From NCBI GenBank assembly GCA_015489295.1, contig WGAB01000068.1:1-16454 (forward strand): a DNA stretch of 16,454 nucleotides, given 5' to 3'. This document shows, one piece after another, positions 6,045-15,752 of the stretch. This DNA comes from Caldifarciminota bacterium (GTDB lineage: Bacteria > WOR-3 > Hydrothermia > WGAB01). Below the pieces are notes generated by a model, which made no database searches, was not told the origin of the DNA, and saw nothing but the letters and a program-made list of their open reading frames with translations. The translations under genes and the position numbers were made by a program. Within the stretch, counting starts at the first letter, position 1. Every line of letters begins with the position of its first letter.

Positions 6045-6683
6045 ATGCAACGCAAACTGAAGGCAGAGTATCGTCAGGGAACCGGCAAGTCGGTAACCCG
6101 GAAACTCCGGGCCCAGGGGAAGATCCCCGCCATTCTCTACGGGGCCGGCGAACAGAACCGGCTCCTGCAGTTGGATGCCCACGAAATGGACGTGTTCCTG
6201 AGGCATCAGGCGGGGGAAAGCCCGGTGGTGCATCTGGAGATCGACGGCGAAACGCTGGAGGTCATCATCAAAGAGGTGCAGCGCGAGCCCGTGTTCGGCA
6301 AACTGCTGCATGTGGACTTCCAGGTGCTGCACAAGGGCGAAAAGGTCATCGTAGAGGTGCCGGTGGTGCTCAAGGGCGAACCTGTGGGCATCAAGAAGGG
6401 CGGCGTGCTGGAACAGCTCATCCGTGAGGTGGAGATCCGGGCAATCCCGTCCAAACTGCCCTCGGCCATTGAAGTGGATGTCAGCGATCTGGACATCGGT
6501 GACGCCATCCATGTGCGCGACCTCAAGGTGGAAGAAGGCGTGGAGATCCTGGAGGATCCGGAACAGACCGTGGTGACGATCCTGGCACCCAAGAAGGCGG
6601 CCGAGGAAGAGGCTGAAGCCGAGGCTCCGCCCGCCGAGGGTGAAGCCGAGGCCGGCGAGGGCGAGGCTCCGGCCGAGTCCTGA
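6045..6683 (+). CDS. rplY: 50S ribosomal protein L25, long CTC/TL5 form
   Basis: Binds 5S rRNA at the central protuberance. The 212-aa product has the two-domain CTC architecture. The L25 beta-barrel domain (about 1-90) includes TGKSVTRKLRAQGKIPAILYG, and the TL5 carboxyl domain (about 95-182) includes VPVVLKGEPVGIKKGGVLEQ and DVSDLDIGDAIHVRDL. A Glu/Ala/Pro-rich acidic tail (about 186-212) follows. I chose the ATG at 6045 because GGAGG (6035-6039) precedes it by five bases and the sequence MQRKLKAEYR matches the family start. An ATG at 6033, overlapping the prs stop, and a TTG at 6030 are possible but would contain the SD. It sits in the prs-rplY-pth operon. Confidence 0.95.
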   Translation: MQRKLKAEYRQGTGKSVTRKLRAQGKIPAILYGAGEQNRLLQLDAHEMDVFLRHQAGESPVVHLEIDGETLEVIIKEVQREPVFGKLLHVDFQVLHKGEKVIVEVPVVLKGEPVGIKKGGVLEQLIREVEIRAIPSKLPSAIEVDVSDLDIGDAIHVRDLKVEEGVEILEDPEQTVVTILAPKKAAEEEAEAEAPPAEGEAEAGEGEAPAES

Positions 6684-6688
6684 AGACC

Positions 6689-7255
6689 TTGAAGGCCCTG
6701 TTACCGGTGATCGGCCTCGGGAACCCGCCCCGGGAGTACGACGGCACCCGCCACAATGTGGGCATGATGGCCGCCGAGTACATCGCACGGCAGGAGGGCC
6801 TGCGGTTCCGGGCCGGCAGGGGCCGCTACTTTTACGGCCGGAACGCCCGGTACCTGGTGGTGATCCCCACCACCTACATGAACGAGTCGGGCGTGGCCGT
6901 GCGGGAGGCGGTGGACCACTTCGGGCTGGCGCCCGAGGAGATCGTGGTCCTGCTGGACGATGTGAACCTGCCCTTCGGCACCCTCCGGCTGCGGCCGCGG
7001 GGCTCCGACGGCGGCCACCGGGGGCTGGCCAGCGTGTTGTACCACCTGGCCACCGACGCCGTGCCCCGGCTCCGGATCGGCGTGGGCCGCGACCTCGAGG
7101 TGCCCCTGCGGGTGTATGTGCTCTCGCCCTTTTCGCCGGAGGAACGGGAACAGTTGCCCGAGATCTTTCACCGGGTGTACCAGGGGCTTGAGGTCTTGAG
7201 GACCCAGGGCATGGACCAGGCCATGAACCTTTTGAACAGGAGGAAAGGAGCATGA
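6689..7255 (+). CDS. pth: Peptidyl-tRNA hydrolase
   Basis: Cleaves peptidyl-tRNAs released by abortive translation, recycling the tRNA. The 188 aa are typical. Motifs are GLGNPPREYDGTRHNVG with Asn12 and the catalytic His22, TTYMNESG (61-68, substrate Asn65), LLDDVNLPFG (88-97, Asp91) and SDGGHRGLASV (106-116). In the last motif the usual HNG is HRG, so the tRNA-contacting Asn is replaced by Arg. The start is TTG at 6689-6691, giving MKALLPVIGLGNP. No ATG lies near the conserved amino terminus, and the SD is weak. The stop overlaps the hppA start as ATGA. The gene follows rplY by five bases and is almost certainly in the same operon. Confidence 0.95.
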   Translation: MKALLPVIGLGNPPREYDGTRHNVGMMAAEYIARQEGLRFRAGRGRYFYGRNARYLVVIPTTYMNESGVAVREAVDHFGLAPEEIVVLLDDVNLPFGTLRLRPRGSDGGHRGLASVLYHLATDAVPRLRIGVGRDLEVPLRVYVLSPFSPEEREQLPEIFHRVYQGLEVLRTQGMDQAMNLLNRRKGA

Positions 7256-9300
7256 TCAACCTCACCTGGGTATGGGTTGCCGTGCTGGGCGGCGTGCTGG
7301 GCGTTCTGTTTGCCGCCTTCATGGCGTCGCTTGTGATGAAGCGCGATCCCGGCAACGAAACCATGCGGAGCATCTCTGCCTACATCCACGAAGGTGCGAT
7401 GGCCTTCCTCAAACGCGAGTACCGCACGCTCGTGGTCTTCATCATCGTGGTCATCCTGCTGCTCCTCGTTGGCCTTTCCCTGGATCCCAAAACTGGCTTC
7501 AAACTGGCGCTGCTGACCGCCGTGGCCTACCTGGTGGGCGCGGGGCTCTCGCTGGCCGCAGGCTTCTTCGGTATGCAGATCGCCACCCGGGCCAACGCCC
7601 GCACCGCCAGCGCCGCCACCCGGTCCTTCAGCGAGGCCCTGGAGGTTGCCTTCTACGGGGGCTCGGTGATGGGCATGTCCGTGGCCGGCCTGGGCCTTCT
7701 GGGGCTGTCGCTGCTGTATGCCCTGTTTTACCTCCTTCTGAAGGATCCCCTGGCGGCGGCCACCGTGCTCGCGGGCTTTTCCATGGGGGCGTCGTCGGTG
7801 GCCCTGTTCGCCCGCGTGGGCGGCGGCATCTATACCAAGGCGGCCGATGTGGGCGCCGACCTGGTGGGCAAGGTGGAGGCCGGCCTGCCGGAGGACGACC
7901 CCCGGAACCCGGCCGTGATCGCCGATAATGTGGGCGACAATGTGGGCGATGTGGCCGGCATGGGCGCCGACCTGTACGAGTCCTATGTGGGCTCGGTGCT
8001 GTCGGCCGTGGTGATCGCCGCCAGCAAGCATGATCTGCACCTGATCCTCCTGGCCTTCGTGCTGCCCACCTTCGGGCTCCTTTCCTCCATGTTCGGCACG
8101 CTGTTCATCCGGGGCGCCCGCAGCAACCCCCAGGCCGCCCTGCAGCGCGCCACCTACGCCACGGCCGTGGCCTTTGCCATCCTGGCCTTTGTGGCCCTGA
8201 GGATCACGGGCTCGCCCACAGCCCTGTACTGGGCCGTGCTGCTGGGTCTCGTATCCGGCGTGCTCATCGGGTACATCGCCGAGTACTACTCCACGGGCAA
8301 ACGCATTGAGGCCATCGCCCGGGCTTCGGATACCGGCGTGGCCACCAACATCATCGCCGGAATTGCCACCGGCATGATGAGCACGGTGGTGCCCCTGATC
8401 GCGATCGCCATCGCCATCCTCGTGTCCTTCACGGTGGGCGGCTTCTACGGCGTGGCCCTGGCGGGCATCGGCATGCTGTCCATCGTGGGCATCACGGTTA
8501 CCGTGGACGCCTACGGCCCCATCGCCGACAACGCCGGCGGCATCGCCGAGATGTCACACCTGCCGCCCCAGGTACGGCAGATTACCGACTCGCTGGACGC
8601 CGCAGGCAACACCACCGCCGCCATCGGCAAGGGGTTTGCCATCGGCTCGGCGGCCCTCACGGCCCTGGCCCTGTTCTCGGCCTACACCCAGTCGGCGGGC
8701 ATTGACATCCTGAACATCCTGGACAAGGCCGTGATCACGGGCATCTTCATCGGTGCGGCGGTGCCCTTCTTCTTCTCGGCCCAGGTGATGAACGCCGTGG
8801 GCCGCACGGCCCAGTATGTGGTGCAGGAGGTGCGGCGGCAGTTCCGGGAGATCGCGGGCCTCAAGGAGGGCAAGCCGGGCGTCAAGGCCGATTACGCCCG
8901 CATCGTGGACATCACCACCGGCGGCGCTCTGAAGGAGATGATCCTGCCCGGGCTCGTGGCCTTCTTTACGCCCCTGATCGTGGGCATCCTGCTGGGCCTC
9001 AAGGCGCTGGGCGGGCTGCTGGCCGGCTCCCTGGCCGTGGGTGTGCCGCTGGCCCTCTTCATGGCCAACGCCGGCGCCGCCTGGGACAACGCCAAAAAGT
9101 GGATTGAGGCCGGCAACATGGGGGGCAAGGGCTCCAAGGCCCACAAGGCCTCGGTGGAGGGCGACACCGTGGGCGATCCCTTCAAGGACACCGCGGGCCC
9201 GTCCATCAACATCCTGCTGAAGTTGATGGCCATCGTGTCGCTGGTCTTTGCCCCGTTCTTGAAGGTGCTGTATCATGCACTGCCGTTTTTGCACTTCTGA
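7252..9300 (+). CDS. hppA: Membrane-bound ion-pumping pyrophosphatase, K+-dependent type
   Basis: An integral membrane enzyme that couples hydrolysis of cytoplasmic PPi to export of H+ and/or Na+. At 682 aa it has typical length, with about 16 hydrophobic segments. PPi/Mg-binding motifs are DVGADLVGKVE (199-209), DNVGDNVGD (225-233), DNAGGIAEM (426-434), DNAKKW and GDTVGDPFKDTAGPSINIL near the end. NTTAAIGKGFAIG (453-465) carries Ala456, where K+-independent enzymes have Lys, so K+ dependence is predicted. DLYESY places the gate glutamate at Glu243, the arrangement of Thermotoga-type Na+ pumps and some H+ pumps, rather than the plant DLFGSYAE arrangement. The ATG overlaps the pth stop and has a strong AGGAGG (7238-7243). 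Location inside a ribosomal-protein cluster is unusual but fits use of biosynthetic PPi. Confidence 0.97.
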   Translation: MINLTWVWVAVLGGVLGVLFAAFMASLVMKRDPGNETMRSISAYIHEGAMAFLKREYRTLVVFIIVVILLLLVGLSLDPKTGFKLALLTAVAYLVGAGLSLAAGFFGMQIATRANARTASAATRSFSEALEVAFYGGSVMGMSVAGLGLLGLSLLYALFYLLLKDPLAAATVLAGFSMGASSVALFARVGGGIYTKAADVGADLVGKVEAGLPEDDPRNPAVIADNVGDNVGDVAGMGADLYESYVGSVLSAVVIAASKHDLHLILLAFVLPTFGLLSSMFGTLFIRGARSNPQAALQRATYATAVAFAILAFVALRITGSPTALYWAVLLGLVSGVLIGYIAEYYSTGKRIEAIARASDTGVATNIIAGIATGMMSTVVPLIAIAIAILVSFTVGGFYGVALAGIGMLSIVGITVTVDAYGPIADNAGGIAEMSHLPPQVRQITDSLDAAGNTTAAIGKGFAIGSAALTALALFSAYTQSAGIDILNILDKAVITGIFIGAAVPFFFSAQVMNAVGRTAQYVVQEVRRQFREIAGLKEGKPGVKADYARIVDITTGGALKEMILPGLVAFFTPLIVGILLGLKALGGLLAGSLAVGVPLALFMANAGAAWDNAKKWIEAGNMGGKGSKAHKASVEGDTVGDPFKDTAGPSINILLKLMAIVSLVFAPFLKVLYHALPFLHF

Positions 9301-9336
9301 GGCTCCCAGAGCCGACAAAGCACTTCGGACTCCGGA

Positions 9337-9358
9337 GGCCCCGGCCCGGGCCGGGGCC
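9337..9358. other. Perfect 22-nt GC-only palindrome between hppA and rpsF
   Basis: A perfect self-complementary 22-mer of only G and C. No T-run follows, so it does not look like a standard intrinsic terminator. As RNA it would fold into a strong hairpin after hppA and before rpsF. It may stabilise the 3' end of the upstream mRNA, cause pausing, or form part of the rpsF leader. A smaller hairpin, GGCTC-cca-GAGCC, lies just upstream at 9301-9313. Confidence 0.55.
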
Positions 9359-9378
9359 CCTGGTTGTTCCAAACCAGG
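9359..9378 (+). promoter_or_regulatory. Leader hairpin just before the rpsF ribosome binding site
   Basis: CCTGGTT (9359-9365) pairs perfectly with AACCAGG (9372-9378) around the loop GTTCCA. It ends three bases before the SD AAGGAGG (9382-9388) and abuts the GC palindrome. rpsF operons in many bacteria are controlled by S6:S18 binding a structured leader, and the position fits such a role. I could not confirm the S6:S18 motif itself. Confidence 0.4.
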
Positions 9379-9393
9379 TCCAAGGAGGTCAAC

Positions 9394-9681
9394 ATGAGAC
9401 CCTACGAAATGATGGTCATCATCGACCCGGAACTGGGCGATGACGGCATCCAGGCCCAGAAGGAAGAACTGGAAGCCTGGATCAAGGAAGGCGGCGGCCA
9501 GATCACCGATGTGGACGAATGGGGCCGCCGGAAGTTCGCGTACCCCATCAAGAAGCGCCAGGAAGGCTACTACGTGATCTACTACTTCGACGCCGACCCC
9601 GCCTTCACCCTCACCCTGCGCAAGAAACTGGAACTCGCCAAGGGCGTGCTCCGGCACATGATTCTGCGGAGGGATGAGTGA
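9394..9681 (+). CDS. rpsF: 30S ribosomal protein S6
   Basis: S6 forms a heterodimer with S18 on the 30S platform. The product is 95 aa with the family beginning MRPYEMMVIIDPEL and the core WGRRKFAYPIKKRQEGYYVIYYFDADP. No long carboxyl tail is present. The ATG at 9394 follows the SD AAGGAGG (9382-9388), which sets the start; the open frame extends upstream to a TTG at 9364 that lies within the leader hairpin and is rejected. The stop TGA overlaps the ssb ATG as TGATG. This is the first gene of the conserved rpsF-ssb-rpsR-rplI operon. Confidence 0.97.
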   Translation: MRPYEMMVIIDPELGDDGIQAQKEELEAWIKEGGGQITDVDEWGRRKFAYPIKKRQEGYYVIYYFDADPAFTLTLRKKLELAKGVLRHMILRRDE

Positions 9682-10109
9682 TGGCCGAACTCAAGGTACC
9701 GTCCATTAACCTCGTGATCCTGTCGGGACGGCTCACCAGCAACCCCGATCTCCGGTACACCGCTTCCGGCCGGCCTGTGGTGCGGCTCCGGATCGCCAAC
9801 AGCCGCCGGTACCGCGACCAGTCGGGCGAGTGGCAGGAGGATACCCTGTTCATTGATGTTTCCGCCTGGGGCGAGCTGGCCGAGCGGTGCCACGACCGCC
9901 TGGTGAAGGGCAGCCCGGTGCTCGTGGAGGGTACCCTGCGCCAGCGCTCCTGGGAAACCGAAGACGGCCAACGCCGCACCGCCTACGAGATCCATGCTTA
10001 TCGCGTGCACTTCCTGGAGAAGGTTCCCACGGGCGAGGAAGTGGTGGAAGAAGAGGCACCGCCGGTAATTGACGAGGAACCGGTGAACGACAACGATGTG
10101 CCCTTTTAA
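9681..10109 (+). CDS. ssb: Single-stranded DNA-binding protein
   Basis: SSB coats single-stranded DNA in replication, repair and recombination. The 142-aa product has the OB fold in about residues 8-112 (INLVILSGRLTSNPDLRYT, WQEDTLFIDVSAWGELAERC, GSPVLVEGTLRQRSWE). A short acidic linker follows and then the tip NDNDVPF, equivalent to the DDDIPF partner-binding motif. The linker is shorter than in many bacteria. The ATG at 9681 overlaps the rpsF stop (TGATG) and is preceded by GGAGGG (9668-9673); a GTG one codon earlier is possible but unlikely. Placement between rpsF and rpsR is the standard arrangement. Confidence 0.96.
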   Translation: MAELKVPSINLVILSGRLTSNPDLRYTASGRPVVRLRIANSRRYRDQSGEWQEDTLFIDVSAWGELAERCHDRLVKGSPVLVEGTLRQRSWETEDGQRRTAYEIHAYRVHFLEKVPTGEEVVEEEAPPVIDEEPVNDNDVPF

Positions 10110-10122
10110 GGAGGCGTGAACG

Positions 10123-10350
10123 ATGCCGAAGAAAAGAAGAAAACGGGTGTGCGAGTTTTGCCGGGACGGCATTGACCGGATCGATTACAAGGACTACGAG
10201 CGGCTGCGCAAGTTCCTGACCACCCGCGGCAAGATCCTCGGCCGACGGTCCACCGGCCTGTGCGCGTACCATCAGCGGCAACTCACCCGGGCCATCAAAC
10301 GGGCCCGGATCATGGGGCTGTTGCCCTTCGTGGAAACCTACTACCTGTAA
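10123..10350 (+). CDS. rpsR: 30S ribosomal protein S18 (zinc-type)
   Basis: Partner of S6 on the 30S platform. The 75-aa product has a basic start and the core [23 protein letters not shown]. It keeps Cys10 and Cys13 (CEFC) and Cys47 and His50 (CAYH), four potential zinc ligands that mark the C+ form of S18; many bacteria have lost these. The AAGGAGG at 10108-10114 supports the ATG at 10123. It lies 13 bp after ssb and 3 bp before rplI. Confidence 0.97.
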   Translation: MPKKRRKRVCEFCRDGIDRIDYKDYERLRKFLTTRGKILGRRSTGLCAYHQRQLTRAIKRARIMGLLPFVETYYL

Positions 10351-10353
10351 GCC

Positions 10354-10803
10354 ATGAAGATCATCCTGACCCAGGACCATCCGAAACTCGGGCCCAAGGG
10401 GGCCATCGTGGAGGTGGCCGACGGCTATGCCCGCAACTACCTGATCCCAAAGGGCTTTGCCATTGCCGCGACTCCATCCAACCTTAAGGCCTTCCAGGAA
10501 CTCCAGCGCCAGCAGCAGCAAAAGGAAGCCAAGCGCCGCGAACGCGCCGAGAAACTCGCCAAGAAGCTCAGCAAGGTCAAACTCGCCTTTGCCCTGCGCA
10601 CCGCCGAAGAGGGCAAGGTGTTCGGATCCATCGGCACCCAGGACATCGCCCGTGCCCTGCAGGAACGGGGCTTCCACGAGATCGACAAGCACATGGTGAT
10701 CCTGGAAGAGCCCATCAAGGAACTGGGCACCTTCCGGGTTCCCATCCGCCTGCACCCCGAGGTGACCGCCGAGGTGAAGGTGGAAGTGGAAGCCCAGGAG
10801 TAG
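10354..10803 (+). CDS. rplI: 50S ribosomal protein L9
   Basis: L9 binds 23S rRNA near the L1 stalk and helps maintain reading frame. At 149 aa it has the standard length. The amino-terminal domain is [16 protein letters not shown] and the signature [14 protein letters not shown] long charged helix with a glutamine cluster and many Lys/Arg/Glu follows (about 50-77), then the carboxyl domain with [13 protein letters not shown] and [15 protein letters not shown]. The start lies only 3 bp after rpsR with no distinct SD, so translation is probably coupled. It is the last gene of the operon and is followed by a strong hairpin terminator. Confidence 0.97.
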   Translation: MKIILTQDHPKLGPKGAIVEVADGYARNYLIPKGFAIAATPSNLKAFQELQRQQQQKEAKRRERAEKLAKKLSKVKLAFALRTAEEGKVFGSIGTQDIARALQERGFHEIDKHMVILEEPIKELGTFRVPIRLHPEVTAEVKVEVEAQE

Positions 10804-10815
10804 GCGAATTCCGCG

Positions 10816-10853
10816 GGGGCGGCCCGGTGATACCGGGCCGCCCCTTATACTTT
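10816..10853 (+). terminator. Terminator hairpin of the rpsF-rplI operon, fused to the glyQ -10
   Basis: GGGGCGGCCCGGT (10816-10828) pairs perfectly with ACCGGGCCGCCCC (10832-10844) in a 13-bp stem with a GAT loop. The tail is TTATACTTT, a short and imperfect T-rich tract. The same tail contains TATACT (10846-10851), the probable glyQ -10 box. Confidence 0.7.
10846..10851 (+). promoter_or_regulatory. Candidate glyQ -10 box, probable leaderless start
   Basis: TATACT matches 5 of 6 -10 positions and ends 8 nt before the glyQ ATG. Transcription would then begin at or within a few bases of the start codon. No good -35 is visible at 16-18 bp, where the terminator stem lies, and no SD is present. 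Spacing is identical to that found before the genes at 11821 and 12361. Confidence 0.5.
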
Positions 10854-10859
10854 CCGCCG

Positions 10860-11756
10860 ATGGCCGACAAGGTGCTGACCTTTCAGGAGATCATCCTCCG
10901 GCTCCAGGACTACTGGGCCCGCCAGGGTTGCGTCATCATGCAGCCCTACAACTCCGAGGTGGGCGCCGGCACCTTCAACCCCGCCACCTTTCTGCGGGTG
11001 CTCGGCAAGAAGCCCTGGAAGGTGGCCTATGTGGAGCCCACCCGCCGGCCCAAGGACGGCCGCTACGCCCAGAACCCCAACCGCGTGCAGCAGTATCACC
11101 AGTACCAGGTGATCCTGAAGCCCGCCCCGGAGAATGTGCAGGACCTGTACCTAGACTCCCTGCGGCACCTGGGCATCCCCATTGAAAAGCACGATGTGCG
11201 CTTCGTGGAGGACGACTGGGAGTCGCCCACCCTGGGCGCCTGGGGCCTGGGCTGGGAAGTATGGCTGGACGGCCTGGAGATCACCCAGTTCACCTATTTC
11301 CAGCAGGCCGGCGGCATCGACCTGGAGGTGATCCCTGCCGAAATCACCTACGGCCTGGAACGCATCGCCATGTATGTGCAGGGCGTGCAGTCCATCTTTG
11401 ACATCGTGTGGACCGAGGGGATCACCTGGGGCGATGTCTATCGCCGGTTTGAGTGGGAATGGTCGGTGTACAACTACGAAGAGGCCGATGTGGACTTTCA
11501 TCGGCGCCTGTTTGACTTCTACGAGCAGGAGGCTCATCGGCTCCTGGACCGGGAACTCCTGTTTCCGGGCTACGACTTTGTCATCAAAGCATCCCATGTG
11601 TTCAACATCCTGGACGCCCGGGGCGCCCTGTCGGTTTCCAGCCGGGCCGACTACATCGCCCGGGTCCGCCGCATGGCCCGGAAGGCCGCCCAGCTGTATC
11701 TCAAACTGGAAGACCACCTCCACGAGGCCGGGCCCCTGGCTGAAACATCGGCCTGA
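10860..11756 (+). CDS. glyQ: Glycyl-tRNA synthetase alpha subunit
   Basis: Catalytic (class II) alpha chain of the alpha2beta2 bacterial GlyRS, which charges tRNA-Gly. At 298 aa it is near the usual 290-305. The amino-terminal signature is [24 protein letters not shown]. It is followed by [17 protein letters not shown], the motif 2-type region [19 protein letters not shown], then [19 protein letters not shown] and [14 protein letters not shown], all conserved in GlyQ. I chose the ATG at 10860 ([11 protein letters not shown]); the open frame extends back to a GTG at 10827 within the terminator. No SD precedes it, and a -10 box lies only 8 nt away, suggesting a leaderless mRNA. The beta-subunit gene glyS, normally the next gene, is absent here. 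Confidence 0.96.
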   Translation: MADKVLTFQEIILRLQDYWARQGCVIMQPYNSEVGAGTFNPATFLRVLGKKPWKVAYVEPTRRPKDGRYAQNPNRVQQYHQYQVILKPAPENVQDLYLDSLRHLGIPIEKHDVRFVEDDWESPTLGAWGLGWEVWLDGLEITQFTYFQQAGGIDLEVIPAEITYGLERIAMYVQGVQSIFDIVWTEGITWGDVYRRFEWEWSVYNYEEADVDFHRRLFDFYEQEAHRLLDRELLFPGYDFVIKASHVFNILDARGALSVSSRADYIARVRRMARKAAQLYLKLEDHLHEAGPLAETSA

Positions 11757-11782
11757 TCCTCTTCACTGCTTTCACACCGCGC

Positions 11783-11812
11783 TTGAGGCCCCCGGCACAG
11801 ACCGCGTATATT
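11783..11812 (+). promoter_or_regulatory. Candidate promoter of the nucleotidyltransferase gene
   Basis: TTGAGG (11783-11788) is followed after 18 bp by TATATT (11807-11812), which ends 8 nt before the ATG at 11821. The run TATATTAAGG closely resembles TATACTAAGG before the gene at 12361. The start is probably leaderless or nearly so, although AAGG at 11813-11816 could serve as a weak SD from an upstream start. Confidence 0.5.
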
Positions 11813-11820
11813 AAGGTGGA

Positions 11821-12138
11821 ATGGATCGCAAGACACTTGAAATCATAAAGCGCTACAAAGCGGCTCTACAGAGGCTCGGGGTTCGGCCCGAGAAGGTGAT
11901 TCTGTACGGCTCCCGCGCCCGGGCAAAGGAAAAGGCCCTCAGCGACATTGATGTGGTGGTCATTTCACGGGACTTCGCCTCCATGAACCTTCGGGAAAGG
12001 CTGGAGGTCCTGGGAATGGCCGCCGCCCGGATCCTGGAGCCGGTCCACGCCCTGGGCTACACCCCGGAAGAATTTGAGGCCTTCGGAAAAGGAAGCTTTG
12101 TAGGGGACGAAGTGAAACCGGTGGGGACGGAGGTATGA
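11821..12138 (+). CDS. Minimal nucleotidyltransferase-domain protein (MNT type)
   Basis: A 105-aa protein of the small DNA polymerase beta-like nucleotidyltransferase family. The signature GSRARAKEKALSDIDVVV (about residues 29-46) has the GS motif and the DxD metal-binding pair (SDIDVVV). Such proteins are usually the antitoxin or AMP-transferring half of HEPN-MNT toxin-antitoxin pairs, or orphan genes in mobile regions. No HEPN partner is recognisable on either side. The stop overlaps the next small frame as ATGA, so a coupled partner once followed. Catalytic residues look intact, so the domain could be active; its target is unknown. Confidence 0.8.
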   Translation: MDRKTLEIIKRYKAALQRLGVRPEKVILYGSRARAKEKALSDIDVVVISRDFASMNLRERLEVLGMAAARILEPVHALGYTPEEFEAFGKGSFVGDEVKPVGTEV

Positions 12139-12272
12139 GCCGGAGCAATCCGAAGAACCCCCGCCCGGCCGCGATTCTGCGGTCCTACCTCAAGGAACCG
12201 GCTCAAATCCACCGGCAGGAGGATGCCCGCGAAGAGAGTTTTTATCCCGCCCTGGCCGAAACATCTTCATAG
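12135..12272 (+). pseudogene. 45-codon remnant resembling the amino end of an RM DNA methylase
   Basis: The ATG overlaps the MNT stop (ATGA), with an upstream GGAGG just ahead. The 45-aa product contains RSYLKEPAQIHRQED followed by AREESFYPALAE, then ends. From memory, this resembles the first 40 residues or so of large N6-adenine methylase/restriction proteins of the type IIG/ISP kind, which begin with a helix and a (T/R)EESFYPAL or TEHSYRPAL motif. None of the methylase domains follow, so I read it as a truncated leftover. A genuine small protein remains possible. Confidence 0.45.
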
Positions 12273-12323
12273 TTGCCGGGTTTTCTAAAAGCCCCCTGCC
12301 TCACCGTTTCTGCCCCCGTCGCC

Positions 12324-12352
12324 TTGCCGTGCTGCAGCGTCCCGACTATACT
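12324..12352 (+). promoter_or_regulatory. Candidate promoter of the parvulin foldase gene
   Basis: TTGCCG (12324-12329), a 17-bp spacer, then TATACT (12347-12352), ending 8 nt before the ATG at 12361. No SD at a useful distance is visible. The layout matches those of glyQ and the MNT gene, pointing to a leaderless mRNA. The stretch 12273-12323 holds nothing else that I can name. Confidence 0.6.
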
Positions 12353-12360
12353 AAGGCACT

Positions 12361-15502
<3,142 letters not shown>

Positions 15503-15506
15503 GGCG

Positions 15507-15752
15507 ATGCCCGACTTCCCGAGATTGAAACCGATCGCCCTGGCTCTTCTTCTGCTCTGGCTGGGGTTCCAGGTGCTGAACAATTACCGGGCTCTCCGGA
15601 GGGTGCACGCCACCGAAGCCCGACTGAAACGGGAGATCGCCGTGCTCCAGGCAAAACGGGTGCTGCTGGAGTATCGGCAGAGCCTGCTGCAAAACCCCGA
15701 GAGCGCAGCGGTTTTCGTGTGGGAACACCGGTACCCCGGAGGTGCACCATGA
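15507..15752 (+). CDS. ftsB: FtsB/DivIC-like septum formation protein
   Basis: A small bitopic membrane protein of 81 aa. It has a short amino end, one membrane segment (about residues 8-24, PIALALLLLWLGFQVL) and a coiled-coil region (about 25-62, with EARLKREIAVLQAKRVLLE). The carboxyl tail includes ENPESAAVF-like wording (QNPESAAVFVWEHRYP), like the post-coil segment of FtsB/DivIC proteins. These join FtsL and FtsQ in the divisome. The eno-ftsB order is conserved in many bacteria, which supports the call more than the sequence alone does. The start at 15507 lies four bases after the eno stop; the stop overlaps the next gene as ATGA. A generic FtsL-like protein is the main alternative. Confidence 0.68.
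   Translation: MPDFPRLKPIALALLLLWLGFQVLNNYRALRRVHATEARLKREIAVLQAKRVLLEYRQSLLQNPESAAVFVWEHRYPGGAP

Noticed and set aside
5790..7373. Minus-strand 527-codon frame opposite prs, rplY, pth and hppA
   Set aside because: It is a shadow frame with low-complexity Pro/Arg/Gly content, crossing four genuine genes.
9337..9358. GC palindrome as a standard rho-independent terminator of hppA
   Set aside because: No T-run follows; it runs straight into another hairpin and the rpsF SD, so I list it only as a structured element.
11821..12272. A complete HEPN-MNT toxin-antitoxin pair
   Set aside because: The 45-aa downstream frame is too short for a HEPN domain and lacks its RxxxxH-type motif.
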